Positions 45,090-56,519 of a stretch of DNA of 64,000 bases are shown here, piece after piece. Numbering within the stretch: the first letter of the stretch is position 1; each line of letters opens with the position of its first letter. The notes under the pieces were generated by a model. It was given only the letters and a program-made list of their open reading frames with translations, did not search any database and was not told where the DNA came from. The stretch spans positions 2,200,001-2,264,000 of the forward strand of contig JAOTOL010001624.1 in NCBI GenBank assembly GCA_034440575.1. The letters are read 5' to 3'. Made by a program: the position numbers and the translations under genes. Source of the stretch: Imbricaverruca yamaguchii (taxonomy: Eukaryota; Arthropoda; Thecostraca; Neoverrucidae).

Positions 45090-45280
45090 ACCCAGGGCGG
45101 ACGCTCTCCGTTGCCGCCAACTGACCCTACGATTGCCCCGCCGGAGGAAGAAAGCTCAGGGCGGACGCTCTCCGTTGCCGCCAACTAACCCTACGATTGC
45201 CCCGCCGGAGGAAGAAACTCAGGGCGGACGCTCCCCGTCGCCGCCACCTAGTCACACGATGGCCCCGCCGGCGGGAACAG
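45090..45280. repeat. ~63-bp GC-rich minisatellite
   Basis: Three copies beginning AGGGCGGACGCTC at 45094, 45158 and 45221, each with CGTTGCCGCCAACT, CCCTACGATTGCCCCGCCGG and AGGAAGAA. The third copy is diverged. A 77-codon plus frame reads GGRSPLPPTNPTIAPP repeats, which is a by-product. Confidence 0.9.
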
Positions 45281-45644
45281 CTCAACGCGAGGCAGATGGA
45301 GGGACGAGCGGTCCGTTGAGGTCGTGCCGAGCTCGCCGAGCCACAGACAGGATTAAGTTTGAATAGGTGCTCATGAGACGGTGCTGTGTATGTAGGGAAG
45401 AAGGATGGGAGGGTTTGGGGCAGCCGCCAATCAGGAAAACTTGCACGCGTATTTGTCATTGCACGTGAATCTGAGTTCAGATTCGTAGCTATGTTCTTCC
45501 GGTTAAGGGTGCTGTCTTGTTGTGCATCAATGTTGGCAGTGCAGGCATTTGCACTATGCGTGGGTGGTTATGATGCATGCATGCCTCTCCCCTGGCATCC
45601 GCCTAGCAGTTATGAACATAGCTAGTTGTAGACTCCACCAGCTA

Positions 45645-46005
45645 CTGCAATGTCGACATGACTCAATCAGCTACTCCAGTGTCGACGTGACCCAATCTCT
45701 CGTGTCAGCGTGACTTCCGGTCGTGTCGAGGTGACCCCATCAGCCACTCCAGTGTCGATGTGACCCCACCGCTTGTGTCGACGTGACCTCCGGTCGTGTC
45801 GACGTGACCCCATCAGCTACTCCAGTGTCGACGTGACCCCATCAGCTACTCCAGTGTTGACGTGACCCCATCTGCTACTCCAGTGTCGACGTGACCCCAC
45901 CGTTCGTGTCGACGTGACCCCATCAGCCACTCCAGTATTGACGTGACCCCATCAGCTACTCCAGTGTCGACGTGACCCCACCGTCCGTGTCGACGTGACC
46001 CCCCG
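45645..46005. repeat. ~29-bp GTGTCGACGTGACCCCATCAGCTACTCCA array
   Basis: About twelve units with GTGTCGACGTGACC and CATCAGCTACTCCA. A shorter variant (CACCGTTCGTGTCGACGTGACC) alternates in places. TGAC is present in every unit. Confidence 0.93.
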
Positions 46006-46129
46006 GCCGCGCCTGCCGCGATGTCAGCCGTCGGTGGCCGGTTCGCACGACCGCCGACCGATCAGTCGACGAGCGTCGATAGAGCTCGGTCAGGCGCGCG
46101 CGCGCCTTATAATCGCATCCGAAGCCGAA

Positions 46130-46440
46130 TGGATCGACCCGCGGCCGCTTAGCGCCGACCGCCGCCACGGCTCGCTTCAAGAGCGGCCGCCGCCACGGCT
46201 CGCTTCAAGAGCGGCCGCCGCCGACCGCCGCCACGGCTCGCTTCAAGAGCGGCCGCTTAGCGCCGACCGCCGCCACGGCTCGCTTCAAGAGCGGCCGCCG
46301 CCCCAACAGTGGCACGGCCAGGAGGTCGCTTAGCGCCGACCGCCGCCACGGCTCGCTTCAAGAGCGGCCGCCGCCGACCGCCGCCACGGCTCGCTTCAAG
46401 AGCGGCCGCCGCCCCAACAGTGGCACGGCCAGGAGGTCGC
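46130..46440. repeat. ~37-bp GCCGCCACGGCTCGCTTCAAGAGCGGCC array
   Basis: Six to seven copies with CACGGCTCGCTTCAAGAGCGGCC. A higher-order block ending CCCCAACAGTGGCACGGCCA then GGAGGTCGC is present twice, at about 46297-46330 and 46407-46440, so multi-unit segments were duplicated. Confidence 0.93.
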
Positions 46441-46444
46441 TGGG

Positions 46445-48890
46445 GGACGCGATTCGTGAGCTTTCGTGGGGTGCGGGGGGGGATTTAGCAGGTCGCCTGT
46501 GAGGACTTGGAAGATTGCTGGTTTTTGGTGCCGCGGGGTGTCGTTGGGGCTGGTGTTTTAGGCAGCCAGGGCTGATTCTGCATTATGGAGACTGTCCATG
46601 GAGATCACTGCTGCTTATTCTGGTTATTGGAGACAGTGAGGTTTGCCATGGTGTAAGTTGGATATTGGTTGGCTGGATCTGATTCTGACGACCGCTTTGG
46701 GCAGTGCATAATGACAAAAGACAAATGGCCAGATTCCTGAGTTGCATCGAATGATATCGATTCAGCTCAGGGTGGCTTTCCCCAATGATAACATAACCGA
46801 TACCGCTCCTTGGAACCTAGCTACACATCAGCCATAATAGTGTGCCAATCCTTCCGTTCCTTGCAAAACCAATAGCGACATGCACCAAACATCCAGCGGC
46901 GACTTTGTTAAGCAGTATCGCCCAACTGTTCAACCAAGGGGGAAGAAAACATAGCAAGCAATAGGACTCAGCAATAATTGCACGCGGCATTACCTCCATC
47001 TGATCTTAGAGCCGCACTTCGAGTGTCCAGACGCGATGAAAACGCTCAGTCGATGGACCATCCCATCTCACTATACATTTTACAACCTAGGCTAGATATA
47101 CACATATTTCTTTTTTCAAATCAGGTACACAAGATTTGTCCTCTTCGTTTGGAAAATGGAGGAGCTCCTCCTCACTTTCACCCTCGCACCACAGCGCTGC
47201 TCAGACGTGAATTTTCAAGTTTTTTTATTGAAAAATAGGGAATCAGGTCAACTCGCTTAGGCGAGACAAGGATAATGACAATTTTGGTATGTTAATGAAT
47301 GAATCATCAATGAAAGGATCTTGGCGGATTTCCATTGGTCATGGCACTAACCAACAATCCTTGCAGCTAAAAGCTACTTTGTTCTTCATCACTTCCCACA
47401 CATATTTTTTTTGGCACTACCTACTGCTCTTTACTTTTTGAACCTGCCATAAGCCTGTTACTGCCCCCCGCCCTCCCTGTGGTGATTGTCTAGATATCTG
47501 TAGGACGAGCCGCCGCAAGTTCTGAACATCACAGTCCAAATACATGTGTCATGCATTTGAATACCTTTGTGCATCAATCAAAGTGTTTTAGGGAAAAGGC
47601 AATCTATAAGGCTAGATGAAAAGAGTGAATGTGGAAACACGGAATAATTACTTCATTCAGAAATGGGTGAATGACCAAGGCCACGGCAGATGAGGTGAAT
47701 AGGCCATTCCCGCTATTCCTGCTATTCCCGCTATATATTCACGTTATTCCCAAGCCATGCACTTATCAACAAAAAACGCACTGAAAAGTTTTCCTCGCCT
47801 TGAGGAAAATGAAGGGAAGAAAAGGACTATTTTTATACTGTTTAGGTACATTTTCACAGTTTACGGGCCCATGTAGAACACTGTTCTGCACTTGCATTGG
47901 TATACACCGTGACGGCGAAGTAGCGGAACGCAGTCATTCCCACGACACGCTCTCAATAATTCAAATAAATAGTGGGCAAACGGATCTGCTGCACATAAAG
48001 CATTCATACTCGCCTGATGCAACCGGTCTCACACAGAAATGTTCTTAAGCCACTCTTAAAGCAGATAAGAGTTGCAAACGATAGCCGTTCTTAACCTTCT
48101 GGGGATGCTAAGAAACAACACCCCCATTAAGTTTTGTTTTGTTAAGTTCATATGCGCTCCCCCCGCCGTAAGGGTTTCTGCCGATAGTGAAAGAACAGAA
48201 AGTAATCAACAATACTGATTGAGAAAGTAATCAATAATTGTGCAACAATACGGCCAGTGGTTATTCTGGGATTTTGCAGTCATCCGTTCTGCCTGATATT
48301 TTCAGCATCCACTTATTTTGGCTTAGGCGGAGGCCACGGGCCGCAGCCATGCGACTTACACCACCACGATCGTGTTCTTTGGAGGCGTACAGGTCACTTA
48401 AAGTGAATATACTTTTCGTCTATGCCCTCATTAAAAACAAGGAGAAGCATTAAATGAACTAAAATCGAAAATACCAATCAAGATACATAGAGGAATACTG
48501 AAAACGTTAGAAAACAGTACATCACTTGCCGCACCTTGGAAATTCAGCTTACATGTACAGTGTGAAAATCGATCGTCCATTGGCGAATGCCGATCATTCC
48601 GAAAGCGCAGCATATTGCGGTGAATAAAGATCCCTCAAGGCGATTATGCAAATGATGTAGATAAAGATGTTGCGCTTCTTGGATTCCATTGGAAACTGAT
48701 GCTACATTATTTTCGCCAACAATGAGGTGGGGCGCAGTCACACCGTATTAAGCTCGCGCGGAAAAGTTTTCGACTTCAATGGGTTAAGAGCAAAACCGTA
48801 TCAACAATCGAACCCGCGTCCAATTAACTCTTTACCGAAGCTGGGCAACTTCCATTAGAAACTTGGTCTTGGTCTTATCTGTGAGTTGCG
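46445..48890. other. Unique sequence, no gene recognised
   Basis: AT-richer DNA with frames under 87 codons. Short CTATTCCCGCTATTCCTG duplications occur near 47705-47745. A weak tRNA-box-like pair on the minus strand near 48808-48845 is too poor to call. Confidence 0.4.
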
Positions 48891-48894
48891 GCGC

Positions 48895-49400
48895 TGCAAT
48901 GGCCACGGTAGTCACAGCAGTGGCTCTGCCACAGCAGCCGCAGCATCAGCGACGGCTGCAACGGCCACAGCAGCAGCAACTACGACGCCCACGAGCCACG
49001 ACAGCAGCAGCGGCGGCTATAGCAACCACAGCGGTAGTGGCGGCTGCAGCAGCAACATCAGCAGCGGCCACAACAACCACAGCGGCAGTGGCAGCTGCAG
49101 CGGCAACAGCAGTAGCGGCTACAGCAACCGCAGCGACAGTGCTGCTGCAGCAGCAACAGCACCAGCGGCTACAACAACCGCAGCGGCTACAACAACCGCA
49201 GCGGCTACAACAACCGCAGCGGCTACAACAACCGCAGCGGCTACAACAATCGCAGCGGCTACAACAACCGCAGCGGGTACAACAACCGTAGCGGCAGTGG
49301 CGGCTTCAACAGCAATAACAGCACAGGCTGCAACAGCCGCGACAACAGCGTCACCTACGACAGCCACCGCAGCGGCGGCGGCCGCGGCAGTAACGCGTAA
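48895..49400. repeat. GCA/ACAACCGCAGCGGCT trinucleotide-type tract
   Basis: Built of CAG, CAA, CGG and CTA triplets; a regular 18-bp unit ACAACAACCGCAGCGGCT runs from about 49170 to 49290. All three plus frames stay open and read poly-Ala, Gln/Arg/Leu-Pro or Ser/Thr-rich protein for up to 283 codons. I do not call a gene since three frames are open at once, but a low-complexity exon cannot be excluded. Confidence 0.85.
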
Positions 49401-50240
49401 GCACCGGCACAGAGGCGGCGGTGGAAACCATCTCGGCAAATGCAATCCGCCGCGTGGCGGGCAACGACGGCAGCCCGTTGTTCCACCGTGTGCCGCCGCC
49501 GCAATGTTCCGCGTCCGCCTTGAACACCGATCCACTCGGGGTCAGACGCGGCTTCGGGTCACCCCGCGCAAGGCTTCGGGTCACCCCGCGCAACACATTC
49601 CGCCGCCGGCGCCACCCCTACCGGAATACACAGGCGAGCGAATCGACACGCATCCAGAATCGACACGGAATTTGCATGTCAAAGAGACGGCGCCAAGCGG
49701 ACTCCGGTCGGGTTCGATTGGCTGCCAGCTGACGTAGATGATGTAGGTGTATGTCGGCCGGGAGTGGGCGTGGCCCAGCGGGTGAACTGAGTGCGCTTCA
49801 TGGGCCGACCAGTGATTCAAGCCTCAGTCACGACTTCGACTTGTTGACATACTGAAAAGTTGTTGCGTGAATGTAGCATTACATACTTTACATGTTCTAT
49901 TTACGTTGGATAACGATGCGGCCGCATGGAATAAAGTTGAACATGCTAGGTAATAATTTGTGCGCACGACGCAGGAACCCCTCGCTTCATCCTGCCCATC
50001 CATTCCAGAGCGTGCTACCTAATGCAGACGCCGTCGTATGCATTTCATTAGGGGCCGCTTCCATTGTATGGCCAACGAGCAAACGAATGAAAGCTACCTG
50101 TTCTGAAGAAAAGAATTCCTGTGTGTCAAGCTCAGGCAACGTTCAAGGCATCTTTTCTCTTTTCATCGTTGGACCACACTGCAAAGCGATGAATTATACT
50201 CACCGCTGCTTGGGGGGGGGGGAAGGGGCCTATGCTCGTA
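49400..50240. other. GC-rich then unique sequence, no gene recognised
   Basis: 49400-49700 is CpG-rich with a GGCTTCGGGTCACCCCGCGC duplication at about 49550 and 49572. A 137-codon frame from 49892 runs into the mini-element at 50258 and has no domain. Confidence 0.4.
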
Positions 50241-50257
50241 CGTTTAACATTTTGTCA

Positions 50258-50319
50258 TGGGCGCTATATGATCAACATGATCGATGCGCTCTAAAACCGA
50301 AATAACTAACCAAAGTAAA
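50258..50319 (+). mobile_element. 62-bp hairpin mini-element with 16-bp TSD
   Basis: Perfect 16-bp TSDs GTTTAACATTTTGTCA lie at 50242-50257 and 50320-50335. The insert begins TGGGCGCTATATGATC, continues with the complementary ATGATCGATGCGCTC, and ends TAAAACCGAAATAACTAACC and a short A-rich end. It starts at the same base as the copies at 6341 and 7934. There is no polymerase III box or coding capacity. The stem pair GATCA/TGATC replaces the GACCA/TGGTC of the other copies, a compensatory change. Perfect TSDs indicate recent insertion. Confidence 0.92.
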
Positions 50320-50339
50320 GTTTAACATTTTGTCACAAC

Positions 50340-51460
50340 TGTGTTGTTAATGCATGCACAATGCATCATCCTATGTTCGATATTGGTCATAATTGCATGC
50401 GTCAAATATTGGAATGCATTTTAATCCGATCAGTTTCGATCCGAACCTGAATTGGCAGCATGCAGAATTCCCACCTCGTTTATGCTGGCGTGGTTGAAGC
50501 AAGGTACACTCTATATGCACAGCATATGCCATTGTTAACCACAGCTTGCCACACCGACATGCTTCAACTCCAGAGCTCTCGCAATGAGGTAAGCTGTCCT
50601 AATCCTTACGGAAGGTCAGTTTACTCCCACCAACTTCTCTCATAGGTTAAATACAGCACTTCAGTAGACACCACGACGGAATCACATTCGTGCGTATCAA
50701 GACCTGCTTAACACTTTGTATGCATTTCTTCTCATGGACTTACAGATACAGGTAAATGAAATCAATATTGGGATGCTGGCAGCTTTATTGACTCCCATCC
50801 ACAGCTTTCTAACGCGATTTCTTTACCAAAATTACGTATATAAAACGCCTCGGTTCATGCCACGACACCTACAATTGTCACATAAGCCACCATGAGTTTT
50901 TGCAGGTTCCCATCGCATAATAACCACAAATGTGTCATTTCGTTGTTTTAGAGTTTTGAGGGGTTTTGCCAGGCAGAGTCCAAGAAAGCTACGCACTCAC
51001 GAACTACGGTGCGCAGCATGATTGACACGTAGGGGATAGCCTAGGTAGCGATTGCCCACGGTGATTAACATAACGCACTCTGTAGGTAGGTGCTAATGCG
51101 GTTTTATACTGCTGTATTTCCTTAGTAACACATAACAATGCGCCTATATCAGTGGTGAACCAAGTTATTCCAGATTACGTAACCAATGACGTCGGTTGCC
51201 AATCATACCGCATAATGACAGCTCATACCTTTTTGCCGATCCTTGAATCTAACCATCGCCTTTGAACTAGAGAACGGCCCGGAACATGCTGGGCGAACGC
51301 ATTTCGCAAGTAACAGGTAGCATTGTATAAAAAATGAGGGAATATAATGAATGATTTGTAATTTCGCTATTTCTGTTGTCCACTTCCCGAGCCTGCCGAG
51401 CTATCTGCTATCCGTAGCTGTGTACAATTAAAATGTCAATTTTCATTTTGTACATTAACC
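50340..51460. other. Unique AT-rich sequence, no gene recognised
   Basis: No frames over 61 codons and no repeat family recognised. Confidence 0.45.
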
Positions 51461-51464
51461 CTAG

Positions 51465-51545
51465 CCAGTATTCTACCACCTTCGGTCGAATGGCGGGGGG
51501 ATTGGTACGACCCCCCTGGCGATTCGAAAACGGGCATGTTACGAA
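51465..51545 (-). repeat. Dispersed ~90-bp repeat, copy 1
   Basis: The reverse complement shares with 63820-63915 the words TTTCG, GCCAGGG, GTCGT, CCCCCC, CGAAGGTGG, AAT and AGGGTTAAT in the same order. Both carry a G-run/C-run hairpin in the same place. It borders a zone (51600-52060) rich in AGGTCA/TGACCT. Confidence 0.6.
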
Positions 51546-51599
51546 AACGAACCGAAGACCAAAGTTATAGATCTGGCCGAGATCTCGCGATTGGAATTC

Positions 51600-53230
51600 A
51601 GTAAAACCTTCTAAGGTCAATGGTTGACCTTCCAGGTCAGGTCAAATGTCTTATTTTTTGTATTTTACTAAGAAAATCATCAGTTATATCGAAACTACTG
51701 TCTAAATATGAACGAAATGGCCGGAAATATGTTTATTTGGATCTTGCGAACATGACGACATGTCACACGATGTGATCCGATCAATATATCATGCACCAAA
51801 TGAGGTCAAAGCCGTGACCCCAAATACATCAAACGAGGTCAACCGAGGTCAACCGAGGTCACCGATTTTTGGAACAATGTTTTTCGATGGGAACCCATCT
51901 GGGCATCTGTATTTTTATTATATGTCCATAATTACGCTAAGTACGCAAAAAATACGTGCGATAATCACGAATTTGTTGAAAACTGGTCGGAAGTGCTCCC
52001 CTTTATGACCTCATAACTCCGTGACCTGACATGACCTCCAAAAAAAAATTCACCAAGAGTCGCCAAAAGGTTTCCCCAAAGGGTACTGCAAATCTCAGAG
52101 TGATCCGTTCATCGGTTCAACCCCTCCCCCAAAAAAACGGGCGAGGGTTAAAAGCATCATATTGCTCCGTAGAAAGCTGTAAATATCGTGCTGATACCTA
52201 CCTACACTGCTAACTGAGAAGCCTTGCGGCTTTGCATGCTTGAGCTCTTATAGAGGCTTCAGCGCGCATTGATTGGGACTTTGAGAGATGGCGACTTGAG
52301 AGGTTTTGTAGATGACGGACTACACTTGGAAGCGACTAAAAGATAAAAAAGTAGACAGTGGATGGTCGGGCAGCCGGTCGCGATAAACAAAAGATGACAA
52401 AGTATGACGAAGGTTCACGGTGGTAAACAAGTTGAGCGTAGCAAGTTCAGGTGCGGGATACTGGGGCGCAAGTTTAATGACGTCAATCTCAGCCGCCACT
52501 CGGTGTGAAGTTCACCCCGACCTCGATCTAGACTCACAAAAGGGTCGCGATGGGTCTGGGCTCGCTCCCCGGCGAGAAGCTTGCATCAGCTGATGTCACG
52601 GATCCACAGAACCATTGACTTTGGACATTATCTTTTGGCAACAATTGTTTGTACAGAATAGCTGTCCCAACACTATTCATGATTATCATTCTACGCCGAG
52701 CACAGTCTGGCTGACGATATATCTTGTTAATTTCCATTGTGGGCCATGTGATTATTTATATGCGGCGCGGAAAATACTATGAATTTTGGAAATACTACCA
52801 TCAAACATGTGTCGAAAGTCGTCATGGTACTGTTGGTAACAGCGGGCACAAGTTTATGCATTTTAAGTCCTCATGGATGTTGTGTGCCTATCATGGCCAA
52901 GTAACAAAACGTGGTGTTTGATTTTTGTGCGTTGCGGATTTGAAACGTCTTCACATTTAGTGCCAGGCTTTGGATTTGAATTCAGTATCCGCGTGTTCCC
53001 AGGGGTAGTTTGAAAAAGGGGGTTCGAAACTGAATGTCACACGTTTCATTGTGAGGTAATACTATTCATTTGTTCGGTGACAATTTTCATTTATGTGGTA
53101 ATAATTTTCACTTGTGAGTAAAGTGTCGACCTGACTTGAGCTGTCACCTTAGTGTATGAACTCAAATTTAGTATATGGTACGCTATTAGACTAGCATGGC
53201 ACCAAATGTGGCTAGCATGGCACGAAAAGT
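51600..53230. other. Unique sequence with many AGGTCA/TGACCT words
   Basis: TGACCT/AGGTCA words occur at least nine times between 51600 and 52040. Elsewhere there are only short frames and no recognised repeat or gene. Confidence 0.4.
51836..51861 (+). promoter_or_regulatory. Three AGGTCA half-sites at 10-bp period (DR4)
   Basis: AGGTCA lies at 51836-51841, 51846-51851 and 51856-51861, each separated by ACCG. This is a triple DR4 arrangement. Further AGGTCA/TGACCT words lie at 51803 and 52015-52040. Whether any receptor binds here cannot be judged from sequence, and a repeat origin is equally likely. Confidence 0.3.
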
Positions 53231-53366
53231 CCTAGCATGGTACTGAAATGTGCCACTCCTGAAACGCTATTAATTGTGTACTATGCATGATTTGCAATAA
53301 GGTGAAAAGGAACTTCCACAAATTGGAAATCCTCGACTCTTGTAAAAGTTGGAATTTTGTCCTCAC

Positions 53367-53481
53367 CCGGAATATCCTCCCATGATCTGTTTTTAAGCAC
53401 AGCATCAATCGCCGGATCCTGCTCGTTTGTTTTGCTTGGCAGCACAACCCACCTGGAAACGCCGGATGCGTCGCAAAAACT
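53367..53481 (-). CDS. Candidate internal exon, product unknown
   Basis: On the minus strand a strong 3' splice site (ttcgccaccctccccaattcag, with TTAAC branch-like words upstream) precedes an open frame reading SFCDASGVSRWVVLPSK, then AIDAVLKNRSWEDIP. It reaches a good 5' splice site (G|GTGAGG) after 115 bp, which would leave phase 1. The frame stays open to 53281 (IPTFTRVEDFQFVEVPF), so the exon could be longer. Composition is protein-like and non-repetitive, unlike most frames in the window. I do not recognise the family. No partner exon was found. Confidence 0.35.
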
Positions 53482-53529
53482 CTGAATTGGGGAGGGTGGC
53501 GAAATGCGGTGCATGCTATCATGTTAACC

Positions 53530-54790
53530 AGGGTTGTAACAACAAATCAGGGCGGTGAAACAGTCGCATTTTATCACATGGTGATGTCATGTTGGGAAAC
53601 TTCGGATGGCGTCGAATGTCTATGGTTTTGCGGCAGAATTCACCACCTAACTTATAATACAATTTCGAGACCGTTGCGCTTTTGTTCTAAAATTCCCTGA
53701 ACAATAGCAGGGGAGGCGCTGTATGCGTTCGATAGTCAATGTCGGGATAATATGACCACTTGCGGGCCTTTTTTAACTGAAATAGCGTGGTAGGTTTTTG
53801 AGGAGGAGAACCTTGGCCGTTGTACCTGCTGGCGTTTTAGCTGTAGCTCTGCAGCTCATCAGATGCGGCCTCGGTAATCGTCTTCTCTATGTGACCTGGG
53901 GCAGGCTCAGAACATAAATGGCGATGGGTAGGAACAATTTTATCTGACAACTCCCGAGTCTTATTTCATCTCCTGCGATACAGTTGTTTCCATGACTTCA
54001 AATGCGTTGAACTTCTGCCCCTGGATTGAATGTGTCAACGTTGATGGCATTTGTCTTTGATAACCATTCTAATCTAAGGTAGGTAGGTATGCTAATCATT
54101 TGGCATATTTGAGGCAGTATTCGAGTTGAAATACATTTCGTCATCTTTATTTGAGAGGAGAAAAGTCTGTTTGATTTAGTCACAATCTTAGGCACGGAAA
54201 CTTCTAAGTACAAGAACTTCAAAAACGCGCCAAAATCCACGCCAGAGGCCCAGCACTGAACTGTCGAAGCAAGCGACCCATCCGCTCCGATCGCGCCACT
54301 AAGCAATAGCGATACGATTACATCACAATTTCCGTTTCACCTGATGTCAAAAGCCGGCAAAAACAAAGCGGACGCTGGCGATTTTCGGCGCGCCGTTCCA
54401 CCGCCGCGTGCATGTGTGTCCGCTATTTGAGGGCGGCCACTGTCGCGACACCGCCTGTTGTATACAAGCCCCGGCGGGAAAACTGCCCTCATCAGCCCTC
54501 ATTAGGCCGAGTGGGGCAGTTTGCATGTTGAGCAGCGCTGTGGCTTGTCTGAGGTAGGTCGCTAACGTGACTTACGGCGCTGCGATGCCGTCGTATTGTG
54601 TAGCAAATGAACCTCTGCCTTCCTCCCCGTGCGACGGGTTCGGCGCTCAGTTCTACTGGAGCATGCAATGCATATCCGCCCGTGCTCGTTTGGCGTTCGC
54701 ACAGTAATGGAGGCCACCATATAGATTCTGCACATGAGAATGTCCCCCGCATGCGCAGGGATGGGCAGCTTCACGCTTCATTTCGACATT
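53530..54790. other. Unique sequence, no gene recognised
   Basis: Frames to 102 codons with no domain. A GC-rich patch lies at about 54365-54490. Confidence 0.4.
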
Positions 54791-54796
54791 GAGCCT

Positions 54797-54912
54797 TGAG
54801 GGCTAGTAGTTCAGGGTAAGGTCCCGTCTCCCAACCGAAAGTCTGTGGGTTCGAGGCCCACCAGTTGCTGCTGATCTTCGCCAGCAACCATCCGGCGCGA
54901 GAGATACGCGAC
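54797..54912 (+). mobile_element. tRNA-like SINE head candidate, family E
   Basis: A box A-like CTAGTAGTTCAGGGTAAGG (54803-54821) is followed by box B GGGTTCGAGGCC (54847-54858). The acceptor ends do not pair. About 50 bp of body follows, and then a (CCA)n tract that could be its tail. No second copy or TSD was found. Confidence 0.45.
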
Positions 54913-54944
54913 GCTAAGTGACAAACAGTCGACGCGTCGCAAAA

Positions 54945-55040
54945 CCAACCACCACCACCACCACCATCGCCACCACCATCACTGCCACCATCACCGCCAT
55001 CACCAACATCGCTGCAACCACCTACACCACCACCAACAAC
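54945..55040. repeat. (CCA)n and CCACCATCR tract
   Basis: CCA triplets with ATC, ATCGC and ACA interruptions. Both strands are open here; not called as a gene. Confidence 0.9.
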
Positions 55041-55184
55041 AAGAACAACCACTGTCGACATGAAGTCAGTCTGTCATTGCATCGTGCGAGGGAGCCAGCT
55101 TGCAGGGCGCACCATGTGGATTGCCTGGTGCCGCTCGGGGCCAGCCAGACCGCCGACGTTACGCAGTCGGGGCCCGCCGGTCGT

Positions 55185-55285
55185 CACGTTACGTGACCGG
55201 GCCACGTCCGGCTGTAGGTCGTGACGTGACGTGATCGGGCCACGTCCGGCTGTAGGTCGTGACGTAACGTGACCTGACCGCGTGC
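55185..55285. repeat. ~53-bp CGGGCCACGTCCGGCTGTAG repeat
   Basis: Two copies of CGGGCCACGTCCGGCTGTAG, framed by GTCACGTTACGTGAC, GTGACGTGACGTGAT and GTGACGTAACGTGAC. These frames are near-palindromes, and two of them are inverted relative to each other (ACGTTACGT and ACGTAACGT). TGAC words are again prominent. Confidence 0.85.
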
Positions 55286-55289
55286 AATG

Positions 55290-56450
55290 CCAACACCGAC
55301 AAGACTTGTTCATGGAACGTTGGCACGACGTCAGCATGGACGCCCCACGGAGAAGAATTATGGGCAAACGTTTCGTGGACGAGTTTCCTTGCCTCGTTTC
55401 GTCGTACCTCCGTGATTGCCTTCATGGCCAAGGTCAATTCGTTGCACGCACCACGGTGGGTCATTAGTAGGAATTGCACGTTTTGTTTTTGCTAGGGGAA
55501 GAGCCCCACGTTCGCTATTATTTTCATCCGACTCGAGAGGTTATCACCAGAGGGTCATGACTTTTCCGGGCACTCCAGTTCATGATTGCGGTGCCTGATA
55601 CATACCACCAATATGTCTGCGATTGTCGTGTTGTTGCCACTATATCGTTATTATGCTGAGAGAACTTCGGCTCCGTCTGTCTGGATCGGATATGCTCTGG
55701 CTGTGTATGGTGGATGTAGATAATTGGTTTACCTTTAAGGTCCATCTGCAATATCTTTCGGATGTACTTAAGATATATCACAAGCATTATTTATAAAACC
55801 AGACTGGCGTTTTGCCGGGTATCTATGATGTCTCACTAGTTCACCGCACTTCAGTAGTGAGCTGTTCAAATGATGCGTTATAGCAAATTTAGTCAAAGCG
55901 TATTTCAATGTGGTAGGCTATACATCGAGATGCAAGTATTATCTCTTGGGCAACAATTTTTGTTTTGTCACCGCACAATTGTCGATGTCGGCAAAAATCA
56001 GGCTATGAACATAGACTTTGAAAGTCGCTCTTAAATATCACTGGCGCATCTGACGAGCTCTAGCGTGCTGGCTTCAAGTAGCTCATGTGAAAATAATGAA
56101 TACTTCAGCCTACTATTAAAAGTCTTGGTCTAAGGAACATATCAGCGACCTTAATGTTTCATATATAGCTTACCATGCATATGCAACATACTTTATATCA
56201 GGCACGGTTTCCTTATCCTCGAAACGCTCATTTAATATACACATTTTTAACCTCTGGCTATATTTTGGCAGTTCATGCATGTGTTATATAATTTTTTAAT
56301 GAAAGTTAATTTCCAACTTGTTATTTATTTGGCATTTCCCAGTAGTCATCAGTGGTTATATCCGTGAGGAAACCCAGGCATCTAAAGTGTTTCCGTTGCC
56401 GTATTCGGGTTAATGATCTTTTCCATCGATAAACTTGATCCTGACCAATC
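55290..56450. other. Unique AT-rich sequence, no gene recognised
   Basis: Frames to 96 codons only in the first 200 bp. 55800-56450 has none of note. Confidence 0.4.
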
Positions 56451-56454
56451 GACA

Positions 56455-56512
56455 AGTTAGTTAGTCATTCGTGTTTTTGGGCGTACCAACTGTGTTGGTC
56501 ATGCAGCGCCCA
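56455..56512 (-). mobile_element. Hairpin mini-element, copy without clear TSD
   Basis: The reverse complement begins TGGGCGCTGCATGACC, the same start as the TSD-flanked copies. It continues GTTGGTACGCCC and ends AAAAACACGAATGACTAACTAACT. The middle stem is GACCAAC/GTTGGT. No convincing TSD was found, so this is an older copy or the end of a longer element. Confidence 0.6.
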
Positions 56513-56519
56513 TACAATT

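Noticed and set aside
48800..48850. A tRNA-like pair of boxes on the minus strand
   Set aside because: Box A is poor and the spacing is too short; no body, tail or TSD.
48886..49737. 283-codon Ala/Thr/Ser-rich frame
   Set aside because: All three plus frames are open over the triplet tract. A low-complexity exon is possible but unsupported.
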